A stretch of DNA of 64,000 nt from Calendula officinalis (GCA_963853835.1 OY970834.1:20900365-20964364); one strand, 5' to 3'; numbered from the stretch's first letter, positions 33,540 through 46,513 are shown. Numbers and translations are program-made. Notes: a model not told the origin generated them from the sequence alone.

Positions 33540-36161
33540 TGTAAGGACCGGGTCCAAATACCCGCCAATCAAACTGTCAACATTTCAATAACTATCTAAT
33601 TACAATTAACCATTCAAATCCGATAACGACTATACAAGAGATAACAAATGAGCCAAGATCTCACTACCAACAATGTCTATGAATACAAACCAACTAACTA
33701 CAATCAAAATAAAAACTACCCAACACCCGCTTACCTAAATATATACCAGATGTAGATCTTCTAAACCTCTTATCAACTTCAAGATGCTATCTGCTTTCCC
33801 TTATCTTTTCCTGTAAAATGTTTATCCACTGAACGGGTAAGCTACAACGAGCTTAGTGAGTTCATAAAGCACAAAATAATACTAGCATTATATACAAAAC
33901 AAAAGAATAAAGCATATAAATAATATAAAACAATTCAGGGAATTCACATTATAGCAAGAAAAAGTCAATACATAACTCACCGAGAAACTTTGCAACTTAA
34001 CACGAGACTTACCGAAAATCTAATATGCCGAGTATCCACTCCTCTCCGGGATCAACGAGACTAACTGGATGACTGACACTGAGAATACAACTTCATTGCA
34101 AGAATCAACAAGAGTTCGCCAGATAATAAACATATTCGAGAACCAATCACCAAATCAATAATCAATGGGTATCATCACGAAATCACCGTAACCGACAGAC
34201 AATACCACATCATGAATCAACGAGATCTCAATACAATCCAAACGAATCAAAGTGCGTCATTCCCCCTTAGGCCATTAGGGAATGAGGCCGATGAAGGTGA
34301 TCATGGCACCCCTAAATGAGTCCATGACCCAGCTTCACCACCACGGTCCATACCGCTCCTCCACCAGGTACTCCGGCGACCACCGCTCAACATATTACAC
34401 AAAGTAATACTCAAGCCGCCGTGGGTCCTCACGAAACGAAATCATCTCTCAAGGAATTCATACGGGTAACTCACATTCGATATCAAACGGAATATTAACA
34501 AAGACAAACTCCAAGAGACCGGAACAAGAGGATTATCATAACCCGAATCAATATCAAATGAATCTCATACAAGGACAATCAAACCGAGACGCAACCCAAG
34601 GAATTCATAAGACTAGAATCGTGTCAAGCGAGACATTACAAGGATATTCCAATAATCAAGACATGAAACCAAATATTACAAACATAACATACCACAAATA
34701 ATTCCTATATTCTTACAATTCAATGCACATATCATGAGTTTATTAATGAATCAATCTTAGCTTAATCATAATATATTCAAAGCAATAGAAATACAAATTC
34801 AATGTTCTAAGCATCGCATATATGATAATAGTAAACCAAATAACAAATAAACACATAGCATTTAGATATATAACTACTAGTATACAGTTGTACATAGATG
34901 AGCTCACAGTGTTGTTTAATCTGGCGTGAAGTCAAACTGAAAACCTCAATTAGATATAGAGTTTCTAAAGTGTAGAAACTTGTCACAATCTCCCAATATG
35001 CTCTATATAACCCCTGGAGTATACATACAAAATTTCATAAGCAAATATTATCGTTTACCCTATCTATACTCTTTTCACTTGACCATTTTACATGTTAATC
35101 CATTATACAGCCCTCTGTTTATGCTCAGTTATGACCTACTTAAGCTCCGAATTATCCAATGAAATTTTGAGGGTTAAAGGTAATCTTTAATAGGTTTTCA
35201 ATGCCCCTGACCTCATATTTTTCTTATTTTTCTGTGATTTTATATACATTTTACAATACAGCAACATCATGCTGTCAGAATTCAGCTCGACAGAACTGTA
35301 CAAAATGCGATTTTCACCTATCTTAGAGCCAAAATGTATTTTTATGACCAACAGACGAAACAAAGAAGACATCAATACCGTTCAGATGCCGCTGGATTCA
35401 TCCCTAAACGATTTTTCTACAATTTTCTATGATTTTTATAAAACAGTGCAGAATCATGATTTTCAAACACGAAAATTGTTCATTCTTACAATTAACCAAA
35501 GATTTTAGCTATATAACTTGATATCCAAAATAACTTAATCATAATAGCATAATATTAGAAGATTTTTACCAGAATTTTTACCCTAATTTCATGGGTGTTT
35601 GAAATCAAATGAAAAATCTAGTTAAGAATGAAGATATACCTTTGAAATCTTCAATAATCTTATAAGATTTCATAAATTTCTTCTTGAAATCAACCATGCA
35701 AGATATTCTTCAAGTTTCCAGAAGTTTAGAGAGGTTTTGGGGAAGAAATGAGGAAGAAAATGAGAAATTTCGTGGGTTTAGGGGGTTAAATCCGAGTTGG
35801 GTCGGGTTTGACCCGGTTTGGTATCCATTTTGACCACTAAACACTTAAAACCCCATAACTTTTCGCTCGGACCTTCTTTTTCGATGAGGTTTTCGCCTAC
35901 GCGTTCGTAAAGAAATTATCTATAATCCTTAATAAAAATATTTCAGAAAACATTTCCCAAAAATGACGTTTTTTATATACCATATCTTAAGCATTTAAGC
36001 CAAATTACTTATTTAGATATCATTTGATCATAAATGCTCTTCTTAATCATTTTATACTTATCATATTTACCATATTTATACAAAACACAACTAGAGCATA
36101 TAATTTAAGTTAATTAAGCGTAAATATATATTTTTGGGGAAATGAAAACACTTATGTTACA
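33540..36161 (-). repeat. C LTR copy 2
   Basis: 2622 bp, same termini as copy 1. In the minus-strand element it is the 5' LTR of the left unit. The sequence on its high side (36162 on) is the polypurine tract and 3' internal region, so it is at the same time the 3' LTR of a second unit to the right. Confidence 0.88.
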
Positions 36162-36711
36162 GTTACCTCCTTTAAAGAATTTCGTCCCCGAAATTATGTC
36201 GACTTAAACAAAGTAGCATATGAAATACGTTCACCCAACGGATAACTTCAATCTTACTTAATCCCCCAAAGGGGCCAAAACTCATATTATTGTAATTCCT
36301 CCATTGATACCATGGTCAAAATCATACACTTATTTTATATGTAAAATCTAGACTACCTTTTTTTGACCAATTCACATATAACAAAATTATTTCTCAAACG
36401 GGTCAAAACCATACTAATTTAAAATTTATTATTTAACTAGCTACATTCTAACCAAACCAATACCCATATAATGACAGATTCATGTTTAACCGATCATTCC
36501 TTAAAACGGGTCAAATTCATAATCTTATCATAAAATTTTAACAATTCACTTAACAAATATGGTATTCATATTTTTCGCACATTACCCGTGATTAGTTGTT
36601 AAACTACGCCAAACTCGTTTCAATTTCTTGAACATCGTTAAACTATTCATTAGTATTATAATAAACCATAATCTATAAAATCAACTCGGTTAGTAGTTAA
36701 CCAATCGACTG
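36162..36711 (-). repeat. Second copy of C 3' internal region, truncated
   Basis: Matches 30400-31010 with one internal deletion of about 60 bp near 36597. It ends at about 36711 in the A1 leader. It is a remnant of a second C unit fused through a shared LTR. Confidence 0.8.
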
Positions 36712-36752
36712 GTAAAATTGATATTATAATTAGACTTAAGACAATTTAGTCT

Positions 36753-36764
36753 GCTCTCATACCA
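36753..36764 (-). other. A1 primer-binding site, one mismatch
   Basis: The minus strand reads TGGTATGAGAGC, with one base different from the A2 site, two bases from the A1 5' LTR. Confidence 0.8.
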
Positions 36765-36766
36765 GT

Positions 36767-37264
36767 TGTTAGGTCACAACAACCTTGGATTGTTTGTATA
36801 ATTGATATTATAATTAGACTTAAGACAATTAAAGTGATAAACACAATATTAGAGTCAAATGTATAATTCCACTAAGTGTGGCTTGTTGCGGAATAACAAG
36901 GCCACTGATCAATTGCAAAATATATGAATGAAAGCGTATATTGGTGAGTACTCCTTTGCCAAGTGATCTCTATTTATAGTGTTATAGAGATCTTACAAGT
37001 TAGGCAAGGAGTAGTACAAGGACTGGTAAAAGGAAAGTGACCGAGATCAAAGGGATTTGATCTGGTCGAGTAAACAAGGAAATGTGTACTCAATCCTTGT
37101 ACTCAGTATTGGATCTCAATACTGAGTCTCAACAGTGAGTGTCCAAAACTATCTACTCAGTATTGGAACGAGACTTAGCTAAATTATTCTACAAACTATT
37201 CTAAGCTAGTCTAGGTTGTCTTGTTATCTTAGAATCCCAAGGGGTAAGCCTTTTTGCTTTAACA
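36767..37264 (-). repeat. A1 5' LTR
   Basis: 498 bp, TG to CA, close match to 1579-2076. The TCATT duplication follows at 37265-37269. Confidence 0.92.
36971..36978 (-). promoter_or_regulatory. TATA box in A1 5' LTR
   Basis: Minus-strand TATAAATA lies inside the short inverted repeat GATCTCTAT/ATAGAGATC, conserved in all three A-family LTRs. Confidence 0.5.
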
Positions 37265-37269
37265 TCATT
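37265..37269. repeat. Target-site duplication TCATT, right copy
   Basis: Directly follows the LTR end TTAACA and matches 1574-1578. Confidence 0.9.
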
Positions 37270-37880
37270 GTATAGATCATCTAGCTCCTTTTCTTCTAAT
37301 GCATCGTTGTCTATATACTACAGTATACATAAACCATGCTTCCCCAAAAGATGTAATGAATTTTTTTGTTCACATCATCTTTGTCAAAGCCAACACCTAC
37401 TTGAGTTAATTCACCAATTAAGTTTTTGAATCTGTGAAATACTTGAGAGAGTGATTTATATTTGTTCCCTTTAAAGTTTTCAAATTCATGTTTAAGAACA
37501 TACTTCATATTTCTTTTGGTGCTCTTTGTTCCCACAAACATTTTCTTCAAGTCTTACCATAGCACTTCTGCATATTTAAACTTAACAAAAAGATTTTTAT
37601 AGTCATTTAGAATGGCAAGTAGCAGGGTGCTAAGTGCTTTTAATTTTATCCCTCTATCTTTTCTTTCTTTTTTTGTCCTGAGTTTTTCTGCCACTTTCTC
37701 TGAAGATCCTGCTGCAGCTTGTGATTTGGAATAAGTTCGATTTCCTCCTTCAACAACTTCGCACATAGCAGGATTAGTAATAAGCCTGTATTGCTTAATC
37801 TTGTTCTTCCACATCACAAAGTTGTTGGGAGTAAGAATTCGGATTTCATTTGCTTGAGTGTTTTCATTGTTGTCAGACAT
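37270..37880 (-). pseudogene. Copia element F gag, proximal half
   Basis: ATG at 37880 starts MSDNNENTQANEIRILTPNN, followed by FVMWKNKIKQYRLI and AMCEVVEGG, the canonical copia gag opening. After a TAG at 37554 it continues KKMFVGTKSTKRNMKYVLKH, EFENFKGNKYKSLSQVFHRF and KNLIGELTQVGVGFDKDDV (gag domain). A frameshift follows near 37340. It breaks at the A1 insertion and resumes in frame at 1573. Confidence 0.82.
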
Positions 37881-37951
37881 GATGAAAAAGAATGTGTTCG
37901 AATGTATTGGAGGTTTTAAGTAATTCTTAATTCGTATATCTAAATCACAAA

Positions 37952-37963
37952 GCTCTGATACCA
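37952..37963 (-). other. F primer-binding site
   Basis: The minus strand reads TGGTATCAGAGC, two bases from the F LTR terminus at 37966. Confidence 0.85.
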
Positions 37964-37965
37964 CT

Positions 37966-40900
37966 TGTTAGGATCAAATAATTTAAACAGTATAAATTGA
38001 TAACAAGATCTACCAATAATAAAAGTTACAACGGATTAACACTATTGTAGTTAACAATTATACATGATGAACTATTGAATAATAATAAGAATCTTAAGAA
38101 CACAATATTCAACACAAAATGCTTCTATGTATCTTATTGTTCGTAATACACACGTATGTTTTTATATTCGTAAGGAACTATATATATAATAGTCTTTTAA
38201 GCTAAAAATGACTTACATTATTCTAGGACTTGGTTACAATTGATTACAATGAATAACAAACTTCCTAAACAAACTTCTACTATACTGACTCAATATCTAT
38301 CATAAATAAATACATAAGTAGAAATCTTGTGCACCAGTAGTAACTAGTTTGACTTTGAGCAGTAGTATATTCATGCATTAGTATTAATCTTGTGGGAAGT
38401 AGAATGTTGGTTCATGTCACACCCCGCCAAAAATGAGTTATACGTCATTTTAAATGTTTTGCGGAAGAACGAATGTGTAATGTTCATGATGACATAGCAA
38501 AAATTAAGTAAACAAAAAACCACGCAAATAACAAATGAAAATAGTTTTATTTCCTAAAAATGGAAAGTTTCCAAAAATAGCATTTTCCTAAAATATAAAT
38601 TGTTTGTAAACGAAATGATTGTTCGTAAACTTAATGTTTTATTCATGGCTCACGACAATCCACTTGCTCATATCCTCCAGTCTCACTGTGCACCTAAATC
38701 ACCTGAAAAACATAAATATAAAAGGGTCAACAAATAATGTTGAGTGAATCCTCAGGGTTATTGTTTATGGTAAAAGTATTGTGTATTGCTACCAAAATGA
38801 TTGTTATGAATATAGTTTTATGACTGAAAAAATATAAGTTCAACACTGTCATAGTTTGTAAAATGAGTATGAAAATGAAGTGTAATTGTAGAACGTATAC
38901 AATTACTAGTTTTGTTTACTAAAAAGTGTTGAATAAGTTGTTATGTTTGACATCACATGACTGTTATCCCCAACGGGTAGCTAGTCTATTGAGTTAATAT
39001 ACCAACCCCTAATTCCACAATCAACAATTTAACTCCAGTATGTTATCGTTCTTTTATGGATATACACTCCCGAAAGATGTCTTGGATAACCAAGTAATGA
39101 TCAAATAATGTTGGGAGGATGAGTGTCAGCCAATAGTACTAAATGCATATCCATGGTCTAGATCCACTAGTTAATGATTCCTAGGAACCTTAGTCCAGTA
39201 TAATAATTATTTGTCATGCCAACGCGATAATGAAAATGTAAAGTTGTTGTACATCATAGTAATAGTAGCATTATTTATGTTTTCCACCCTGATAGTTTAT
39301 AAAATAGTAAAAAGTAGTAAAAGGGGCTGTGGACTCACTTGGGCAAAGCTTAGCACTTGATAAGACAGAGGACTCCTTCACAGACTACTAGCTTCCTAAA
39401 CGTAATAACGTTTCTAATTAGACTAAGCTAACACAGGCGATATAATTTATAATTGTTTATGATATATGTTGCGTTCGTATTATGTTTTTATGTTTTGAGT
39501 TTTGTGACATCGAGTGAACTTGGGTTATTGGGCCTTAATGGGCCAATTGCTTACTCGGCTTCAAATGAAATGGGCTTGGGTTAGGCTTAATGGGCCTAGA
39601 TTGGCTAAATGGGCTTAACAAGGACATGTGGGCCGATTGGGCCACTAGATGGGCTTTGGTTTGGGTTTAGGTCCGAATAGGTTGGGCCATGGATTGGGCT
39701 TGCGCCCAATAGGGTTACGGTTTGGGCTAACATTCGGGCTTGGGCCCGATTGGGTCTCGGTTTAGGATATGGACCGGTTAGGGTTTATGGTTTGGGTTGA
39801 TCGGTTGGGTCAAGCATAAGCCTTGACCCAGTTTCACTTGTGGGTCAATCTATGGTCAAATCTAGTCAACAAAAGTCAACGAAAGTCAACTAGGGTTTAG
39901 TATAGTCTCGGTTAGATTTAAGGTTTCAATCTAGGGTTTCGGTTTTCACTTAGATACGGGTCTACACGGGTCAAACAGTCATGATAGTCAACTAGGTTTC
40001 TAGTTGGGTCGGCTAGGGTTTTGACCTTGGTTTCGGTTAGTTAGGGTTTTGAGCCAAGGGTTTAGATCGAGTCAATGATGGTCAACGGTCAAACTCGGTC
40101 AATAAGGGATTCATAAATAGGATCGGATCTTAGGGTTTTGAGTTATGGGTCGGCCGAATGGCCAAGACCCGATTGGTTTGGTGGTTCGACTAGTGCTAGT
40201 CACAAACGAGTCGTGCTAGGGTTTATCAATCAACAATAAGTCTAGGGTTTCTAGAATTTACAAGGGTTCAATCAAGACAACGAATAATGAATCAATGAAA
40301 CCACACTAGGGTTTAGATTTTACACGATTAATTGGCTAACAAGGCATACAAAATCACGGGGCGCACACACACACACACACACATACGGACGTGTGCATGC
40401 ATGCATGCGTTGGTTTGGGTTCGAGCATGGTTTAAGTCGAGACCATACGGCCCTTGGCCATGGTCTCGGGTTCGGATATGGTCTGAAACAAAAAAAAATG
40501 AGTAAAATGGTTCTAGTTGTACCTCTTGCGATCGAACGAACACGAAATCGAATGGGTTGCGGGTTCCTCGATCAAGAAACGGACGGAAATGGTGGTTGTG
40601 TTGCTTGCGTCAGCCGAGAGAGAGAGAGATCAAAGGGTTTGGGGTTTGTGAGGGTAATGGTATTTATAATGTGGGTAAGTCTTAGAGTTTGAATTGGATT
40701 GTGATTGATTCAAACTAGGATAAGGATAACAACCAAAATTTAAATGAGATGATGATAACACCATCTATGGTGGTTCAGCCGAAACTTGGTCATCAAGAAA
40801 GTGGGTTCGGCCACTTGAGGGTCAGGTACACATTTGATGTGTCGGTTTTCAAGATTAGTTAAATGCGAGTCACGTTTATTTACTTAAGATTGTTTATTGT

Positions 40901-41397
40901 GTATGTAATATAAAATTGTTAATCTAGAAATGTTTTAGCTCACTGGTGTCACCATAAATAAAATGAAATGTTGTGTTGACTAAAATAGTCAAACACTGAT
41001 GCATGGTGAAAATAAAATGTTTTTGTTGTGTGTTTGGATGCCAGGAATAGAAATATTTGGAAATGAAACTTTCTATATAAAGAAAGTTTAGAAATGAAAT
41101 GAACTTACATACCGGAAATATCGAATTGTCACAGTTCATCAATACTAACTATGAACTTCAGTAGTAATGCCAAGATTAGTAGTAACTGGGACACACCAAT
41201 TACGAGTATTAACGAGATACAACCAGTACTAATGACTTTGATAATACTAATGATTTTCATAGCAGTAGAAGCTTTGGAGCAATAATAAGCTTCTTGTTAA
41301 GTCTTGAGTTTTCCAGTTTTAATGTTTAGCGGTAGTAACTCAGACTTCGGCATTAACTTTGAGCACTAGAAACTGATACTTGTTTTATATCCTAACA
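37966..41397 (-). repeat. F 5' LTR, interrupted by a solo LTR
   Basis: Termini are TGTTAGG (37966) and CCTAACA (41397). After removing the 2719-bp solo LTR and one 5-bp duplication, about 708 bp remain. The right part (41139-41397) is rich in AGTAGTAAC-like repeats. The F 3' LTR is not in the window. Confidence 0.75.
38415..41133 (-). mobile_element. Solo LTR of the E family
   Basis: Plus-strand TGTCACACCCCGCC to ATTGTCACA, flanked by GTTCA at 38410-38414 and 41134-41138. It aligns along its length with the E LTRs, with many differences. It contains a CA dinucleotide run (40363-40383), TGGGCC motifs (39520-39760) and no internal sequence, so it is the product of LTR-LTR recombination. Confidence 0.92.
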
Positions 41398-42330
41398 TCA
41401 ATTTTCTAATACCAATAAACAATAAACTAAGCTAAATATTTTTTTATAAAATTTTTAATTAAAAGTAAAAAGTAAATAAACGTTTTTACTTAAAAATAGT
41501 TTTGGAGTTCAAATCGTTGTATAAAAGTACTGCGGAATATACACGAAATAATAGGAATAGAAATTGTCAAACAAAATCATGAACTTAGCTTCTTTTTTTC
41601 TTTTACTTTGAGTTTTTTTTAAGGATTTTGATAATGACAGCCATAATAAGAACGGATAAGAATGAGCAGTCTTGATTCTGATTGGAGGAGGATTTTAAGT
41701 ATTGCTAAAAAGAAGGAACATAAGTTGACTATTGGAGTTAAGAGTGCTTAAATATGAAAGTAATCTTCCGATTATTTGTTCTTATTGACAGCCCTAAGGG
41801 ATGTTATTATCAATATCCTTTTTTTAATAATGTTAGTAAAGAGATAATGAAATGATTATTTCTTTTGTGTAAAAATAATATTTGCTTTAAACAAATAGAA
41901 ATTTACTACTATTCTACTACTATAATAAATCAAACCCTTTAGTGCCACATGTCAATATTCTAGCTCTTATATTTCCGGCCCAAAACTTTTAAAGCGCAGT
42001 TTTAATTCTCAATTTTATCGTATCAAAAGATATTTTTTATTAATTGCTAGATATTATTGGAGGTATTATCGGAAACCATAATTATCGTATCTTTATCACC
42101 TCCTCAATAGTCAATTCTGTTACCCCTAAAGTCTGACTCAAGCGCCATTTACGAAGTCAAAATAAGTTAACAATTTCCTTAATGATCCGGAAGATGCAAC
42201 ACTCAAGCTGTAAATCACACAGACTCCATTTATTACTAAGCTTTCTCGCTTACAATTTTAAAAGACATACATCATTATGAAACCATCCGAATATATTCAT
42301 GCTAAACTTTTTTTCTCTTTAATATGCAAT
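41398..42330. other. Unassigned AT-rich DNA
   Basis: No credible coding sequence. TCTACTACTATAATAAA at 41913-41929 resembles a Helitron 5' end (TC followed by an ACTACTAT run), but it is preceded by T rather than the expected A, so the call is weak. Confidence 0.3.
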
Positions 42331-42333
42331 TTA

Positions 42334-42705
42334 GGGGGTGTTTGGGTGAGCTTATTTAAGGGACTTATTAGTTTATTAGCTTATTTAAGCTTAATAAGCC
42401 CATGTTAAGTGTTTGATAGGCTTATAAACTTGTGCTTATAAGCTTATTTAAGCCCCTTTAGAAAAGTTATTTTGGTGGGGCTTTTTAAGGCTTATCTAAG
42501 AATACCAAAGACTTTACATTTTTAACCTCCACATCATTTTTCTTTACTTCAGAACCTCTTTTCTCATTAAACCTTTTTCGGTAATTTTACAATATCCTTA
42601 TATAAGCTAAAACAAACACTTTATTTAATAAAAGCTTATTCATTTAAATAAGCTTATAAGCTAATAAGCATAAGCTATTTTATATAAGCTTTCCCAAACA
42701 ACCCC
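42334..42705 (+). mobile_element. Tourist-like (PIF/Harbinger) MITE, split by element H
   Basis: The left terminus is GGGGGTGTTTGGG. The right terminus CCCAAACAACCCC ends at 42705. Terminal repeats match at 12 of 13 positions. The 3-bp duplication TTA is at 42331-42333 and, beyond H, at 50173-50175. It is full of AAGCTTAT/ATAAGCTT inverted words and has no ORF. Element H inserted into the last five bases (ACCCC), which were duplicated. Confidence 0.85.
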
Positions 42706-42954
42706 TGTTAGGACTAGTTTTGAGCTTAAATGATGTAATTAGTCTTAATTAAACTAGTTTAGAGGTTAGTGTATAAATACTCTTGTGATGACTAATGATG
42801 TAAGCTTTCCTCACTTTTATTGAATTACACTTTTGAAAGCTCTTCCCTCCATCTTCTTCTCTCTCAACTACACACACTAAAACACACATTTGATTCTTCA
42901 TTTCTACACAAATCATCATGAATTAGCTTGATTTCGATTGCATTAGCTCTCTTA
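42706..42954 (+). repeat. H 5' LTR
   Basis: TGTTAGGACTAG to GCTCTCTTA. The expected terminal CA is mutated to TA; the 3' LTR keeps CA. Confidence 0.92.
42772..42779 (+). promoter_or_regulatory. TATA box in H LTR
   Basis: TATAAATA, kept in the 3' LTR at 49985-49992. Confidence 0.55.
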
Positions 42955-42956
42955 AT

Positions 42957-42968
42957 TGGTATCAGAGC
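42957..42968 (+). other. H primer-binding site
   Basis: TGGTATCAGAGC, two bases after the LTR, complementary to initiator-Met tRNA. Confidence 0.92.
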
Positions 42969-43396
42969 AAAAACTCTCAAAGAGTAGATCCAATTTCGTG
43001 GTGAAATGATCCAGATCTGAGTTTTTGGAAGAAACAGTTCGTTCGTCACTGAGATTTTAATTTGTAAATTTTTTATTTGGAATTGAAGATTTAATTGAAG
43101 ATTAATGTTTCTCCATTGATTCTAATAAGAATAGAATCAAATTTCAATCCAATCCATCAAGTATTGCTCTCAATTTGGTGATTTTTGTGAAAAACTTGAA
43201 AACTCAAAATTTTGACTGTAAAATCAAAATCGAAGGCTGTATTGTTACGATTTGAGGAATTTAATCGGATCAGATTGTTAGAAAAGTAATTTCGAGTGTT
43301 TTGTAAGTTGAATCATTGGATTTGGTTAAGAATTGAGCAAAATTGAATCAAAATTGTGAGGTTTGGAGACTTACTGTTCGTAACATGGAACGATGA

Positions 43397-43672
43397 ATGA
43401 TCTCGGCTCCTCATAGTGTTCGGCTGCATCACATCTTCGGCTCACTTGTCCGGCTCGAACATAGAGTTCGGCTCGAACTAAATCCTCGGCTCAGCTCAGA
43501 AAAAGTTCGGCTCATATCAAAATCAAACTTCGGCTCATCAAAAGAGTTCGGCCTCCCTGTTCTCGACTTCGATCAAAAGAGTTCGGCCTCCCCGTCTCAC
43601 CTCTGCTTCGATCTGCGTGTTCGACAATTTGATTTCGACCTGCAAACGGTTCATCCATGTTCGCTAATTTGA
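43397..43672 (+). repeat. TTCGGCTC-rich segment in H leader
   Basis: TTCGGC(T/C)C or close variants recur about ten times from 43398 to 43590, giving an accidental 91-codon ORF with HHIFGSLVRLE-like repeats. I treat it as leader repeat, not a gene. Confidence 0.45.
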
Positions 43673-44246
43673 TTCCTGCTTACGTACACCTTGATCGATT
43701 GATTCCATCTTGCGTTCTTGATCTCATATCTGTCGCTCTTAAAGTGCTCGGCAATTGAAGATAGTCCAGACATTAGCCCAATAAACATATCAAGTTTTCA
43801 GACCATAATTTGTCCTCAAAATCTCGATATTTTGACCCATACTTGATCTCAATATCAGTTTCAGCCCAATACAAAACAAAGAATCCAACTCAAATCACAA
43901 TTAAATCTTTCAATTCAGGCCAAATCAAATCAATTTTAATCCAAACTTTAATTTTTTTTTTCCTAACTCAAAACTTTTCTAATTTTTTTTAAACCCGAAC
44001 TCAAATTTTTAAATTTGTTTTAACCTGATTAAGTTCTCGACTTTTTGAAACTTTTCTAAACACTTTTAATTTTTACACATTTTTTTTATAAATCTTAAAA
44101 GAAAAATCACATTTTTTTAACACGAGAACTTTTCCCCAAACCTGAAAATTTTTACACTTCTCGAATCAAACTATTAAATTTTTTTAAATACGAGATTTTG
44201 TACATATCAACCCGAGCATTCAATCAATCCTAATAATCACAAAAAA

Positions 44247-46495
44247 ATGGATAAACCTAAACCAGCTACAAATGATTATGTGGATAAAGACCTAGAAAAT
44301 GCGATAAAGTCTATGTCTCGTATCAAATCTGCTCAATCTGCTACAATCTCAACTGAAAAACCAATCATCACACCTTTGAATGCTACAAAGAAACCAATCG
44401 TTCGTGATTCAAAGTATTATGAACGTAAGATGTTGATGGCTAAACAAATTGAGACTGAAAAAGTGTTATTAGTTGAAGATCTTCAATGGATGGAAGATTC
44501 AGATCCTAAGGATGAAGCGAATACTGAGGTTACTGATCGGTTCAAGGAAGAAGCCAACAAAGAACTTGAGGTAATCAGTTCTCTTTTATCAAATTCTGAT
44601 AATTCAATTGGTCCTGATACATGCTTTGATAACAACCATATATCTGAAATTGATTCATTAAAACAAAACCTTTTAGATGAAAAAGACTTAAATAATCACT
44701 TTCAAGAACGTTTAAATGATTTGCAAAATGCAAATGAACTACTTGTTCATTCATGTGAACAACTTGTTCAACAGATTAAACAAACCAAAAATTTCAAACT
44801 TGAGAATCTGGATTTACAAACTCAAGTATCAGAATTGAAGGCTAAATATGATAAGGATATTATGAATATGTCATATACAATTTCAGAAAAAGACATTGAA
44901 ATACAGAATCTTAAAAATACACAAAATTCAATATCAAATGAACGAAATGATAAATATTACAAATTGTATATTGAAACATGGCATGAATTCAAATCACTAA
45001 AAACTGGTTAGAACGTAAACAAAAAGAATTCGATGATAATGAGAAACAGTTTAACTCTCTAAACGATCAAATTAAAGAACTATCTGAAACCTTACATGAA
45101 AATGACATCAAAACATTACGAGAATTAAACAGCAAACAGAATGTCATTCATCAACTTCAAAATGATAAAGTTCAATCGTCTTCCCACATCAAACACCTTG
45201 AAGAAATAATCACCAAACGAGGACAAACTGATCAAACCATTCATTTGAATAAGCCTAAAGACTTTAAATATTTCAATTCAAAAGAAGGGTTAGGAGCTGA
45301 CAACCCAGCATATCTCAGCAAAGCGTGTGATGTGCTTCCAACTCTATACGATTACAAATACATGCATCTAGATATTTGGCAGAGCCTCATTCGAATGACT
45401 GATGAGGAAGATGAGATTGAGACATTCAACAGAGAAATGAAGGAGAATATACAGATTAGTTTCAATTATGCTGAATTGAATAAAACATATTAAACTAAAA
45501 AGGCACAATTCGAAAATGATGAATACTTTCCAATCGTGACTCCGGAAGAATTTGAAATTAAAGGAAATGTTGTTATTCAACAAAAGGTTACACCAAAGAT
45601 TTATGTACCATCTCTAATTCTAGAAAACCAAATTTGTCAATTGGAAACTGAAATAAATGAAACACATAAGACGTTTGGCAAAGAAAAATCAAATTTACAA
45701 ACAAAAATTCATGAATTAGAAAATAAAATTGATGAATCTCATAAATCTTTTGATGAAGAGAAACAAAAGTTGCACACACAAATTTAAAATTTAGAATCTA
45801 ACTCATCTCATCTTCAGCAGCTTAAGCCTAGTGCATCTATGAACTTAGATTCTCCTTTTACTGCAAAGACTAAATGTAATAACACCAGAATGTTTTCTCC
45901 TGTGATGGCATATCGTGATTTATATACAATCAAACAATCTCAGATTAATAGAGGAAATTCAAAACCAAAACCGAATTCAAAAGTAAGTTCCTCTACCAAA
46001 CCTAAGCCTAGGAGATTCACGGTTCCACCAAACTCTGATAAGAAATTGAATGCTCTCAAGCAAGTTATTAGACGAAATTCCTCACCTAAAACTCCAAATA
46101 AATTAGGTTCCTCTTCTAGACTTCAGCATTCTCAGATGGATGAGACCAAACCATCAACCGTGTTGAAACATGCTACTACTTCAAAGAAAATCTTTTCCAA
46201 AACTAAATCTTTAAGATACTCAAGAAAAGATTTACTTTCATTGGCACCACTAACAATTTTTAATCAAGTGCCAAAAACAACTTCTAAAACACCAACGATC
46301 TTAAAAGCAAAATGGGTTCCTAAAACTCCACAATCTCAAATAATTCCCCGGAAATTATTTGTTAGTGAAACATCAAGTTTCAGTTTTTCTTGGAATTCCA
46401 AATCTGAAAATCAAATTGATACAACTTATCTATGGTTTCACTTAAACATTAACACCATCGGACCCAAAACAAAATGGGTACCAAAAGCTGTTTGA
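44247..46495 (+). pseudogene. H copia gag coiled-coil tail
   Basis: ATG at 44247 begins MDKPKPATNDYVDKDLENAI; KMLMAKQIETEKVLLVEDLQ, then long heptad-rich helices, then GLGADNPAYLSKACDVLPTL, IQISFNYAELNKTY and finally KTKWVPKAV. This is the order I recall for the long gag tail of Asteraceae copia elements, ending just where protease would start. One frameshift near 45006 and TAA codons at 45491-45493 and 45785-45787 break it; the other blocks share one frame. The N-terminal gag domain and zinc knuckle are missing. Confidence 0.75.
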
Positions 46496-46513
46496 TGTGT
46501 TTTGCAGGAGAAT

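Larger units (their letters stand above)
27682..36711 (-). mobile_element. Block C: partial tandem of a gypsy-like non-autonomous element
   Basis: The plus-strand order is LTR (27719-30399), internal (30400-33539), LTR (33540-36161), internal start again (36162-36711). The minus-strand direction is set by a primer-binding site at 33525-33536 and a purine tract at 30400-30415. The block replaces about 0.5 kb of A1 leader and gag. Its left junction has 37 bp of filler (27682-27718) including a copy of ATTTCAATAACTATC, also found 70 bp inside the LTR. No target duplication links its ends. Confidence 0.75.
1579..37264 (-). mobile_element. Element A1: non-autonomous copia-type LTR retrotransposon inflated by nested insertions
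   Basis: It is bounded by 498-bp LTRs (1579-2076 and 36767-37264) that look about 94% identical by eye, with a 5-bp duplication TCATT. On the minus strand the order is LTR, primer-binding site, short leader, gag, long coiled-coil ORF, polypurine tract, LTR. No protease, integrase or reverse transcriptase is seen in A-family DNA, so mobilisation would have needed another element's enzymes. Its interior holds A2, block C and block D, which make up most of the 35.7 kb. The insertion split the gag of F. Confidence 0.88.

Noticed and set aside
40363..40383. CA dinucleotide microsatellite
   Set aside because: Simple repeat inside the solo LTR; not informative.
43397..43672. 91-codon ORF in H leader
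   Set aside because: Explained by TTCGGCTC repeats; no start context or family.
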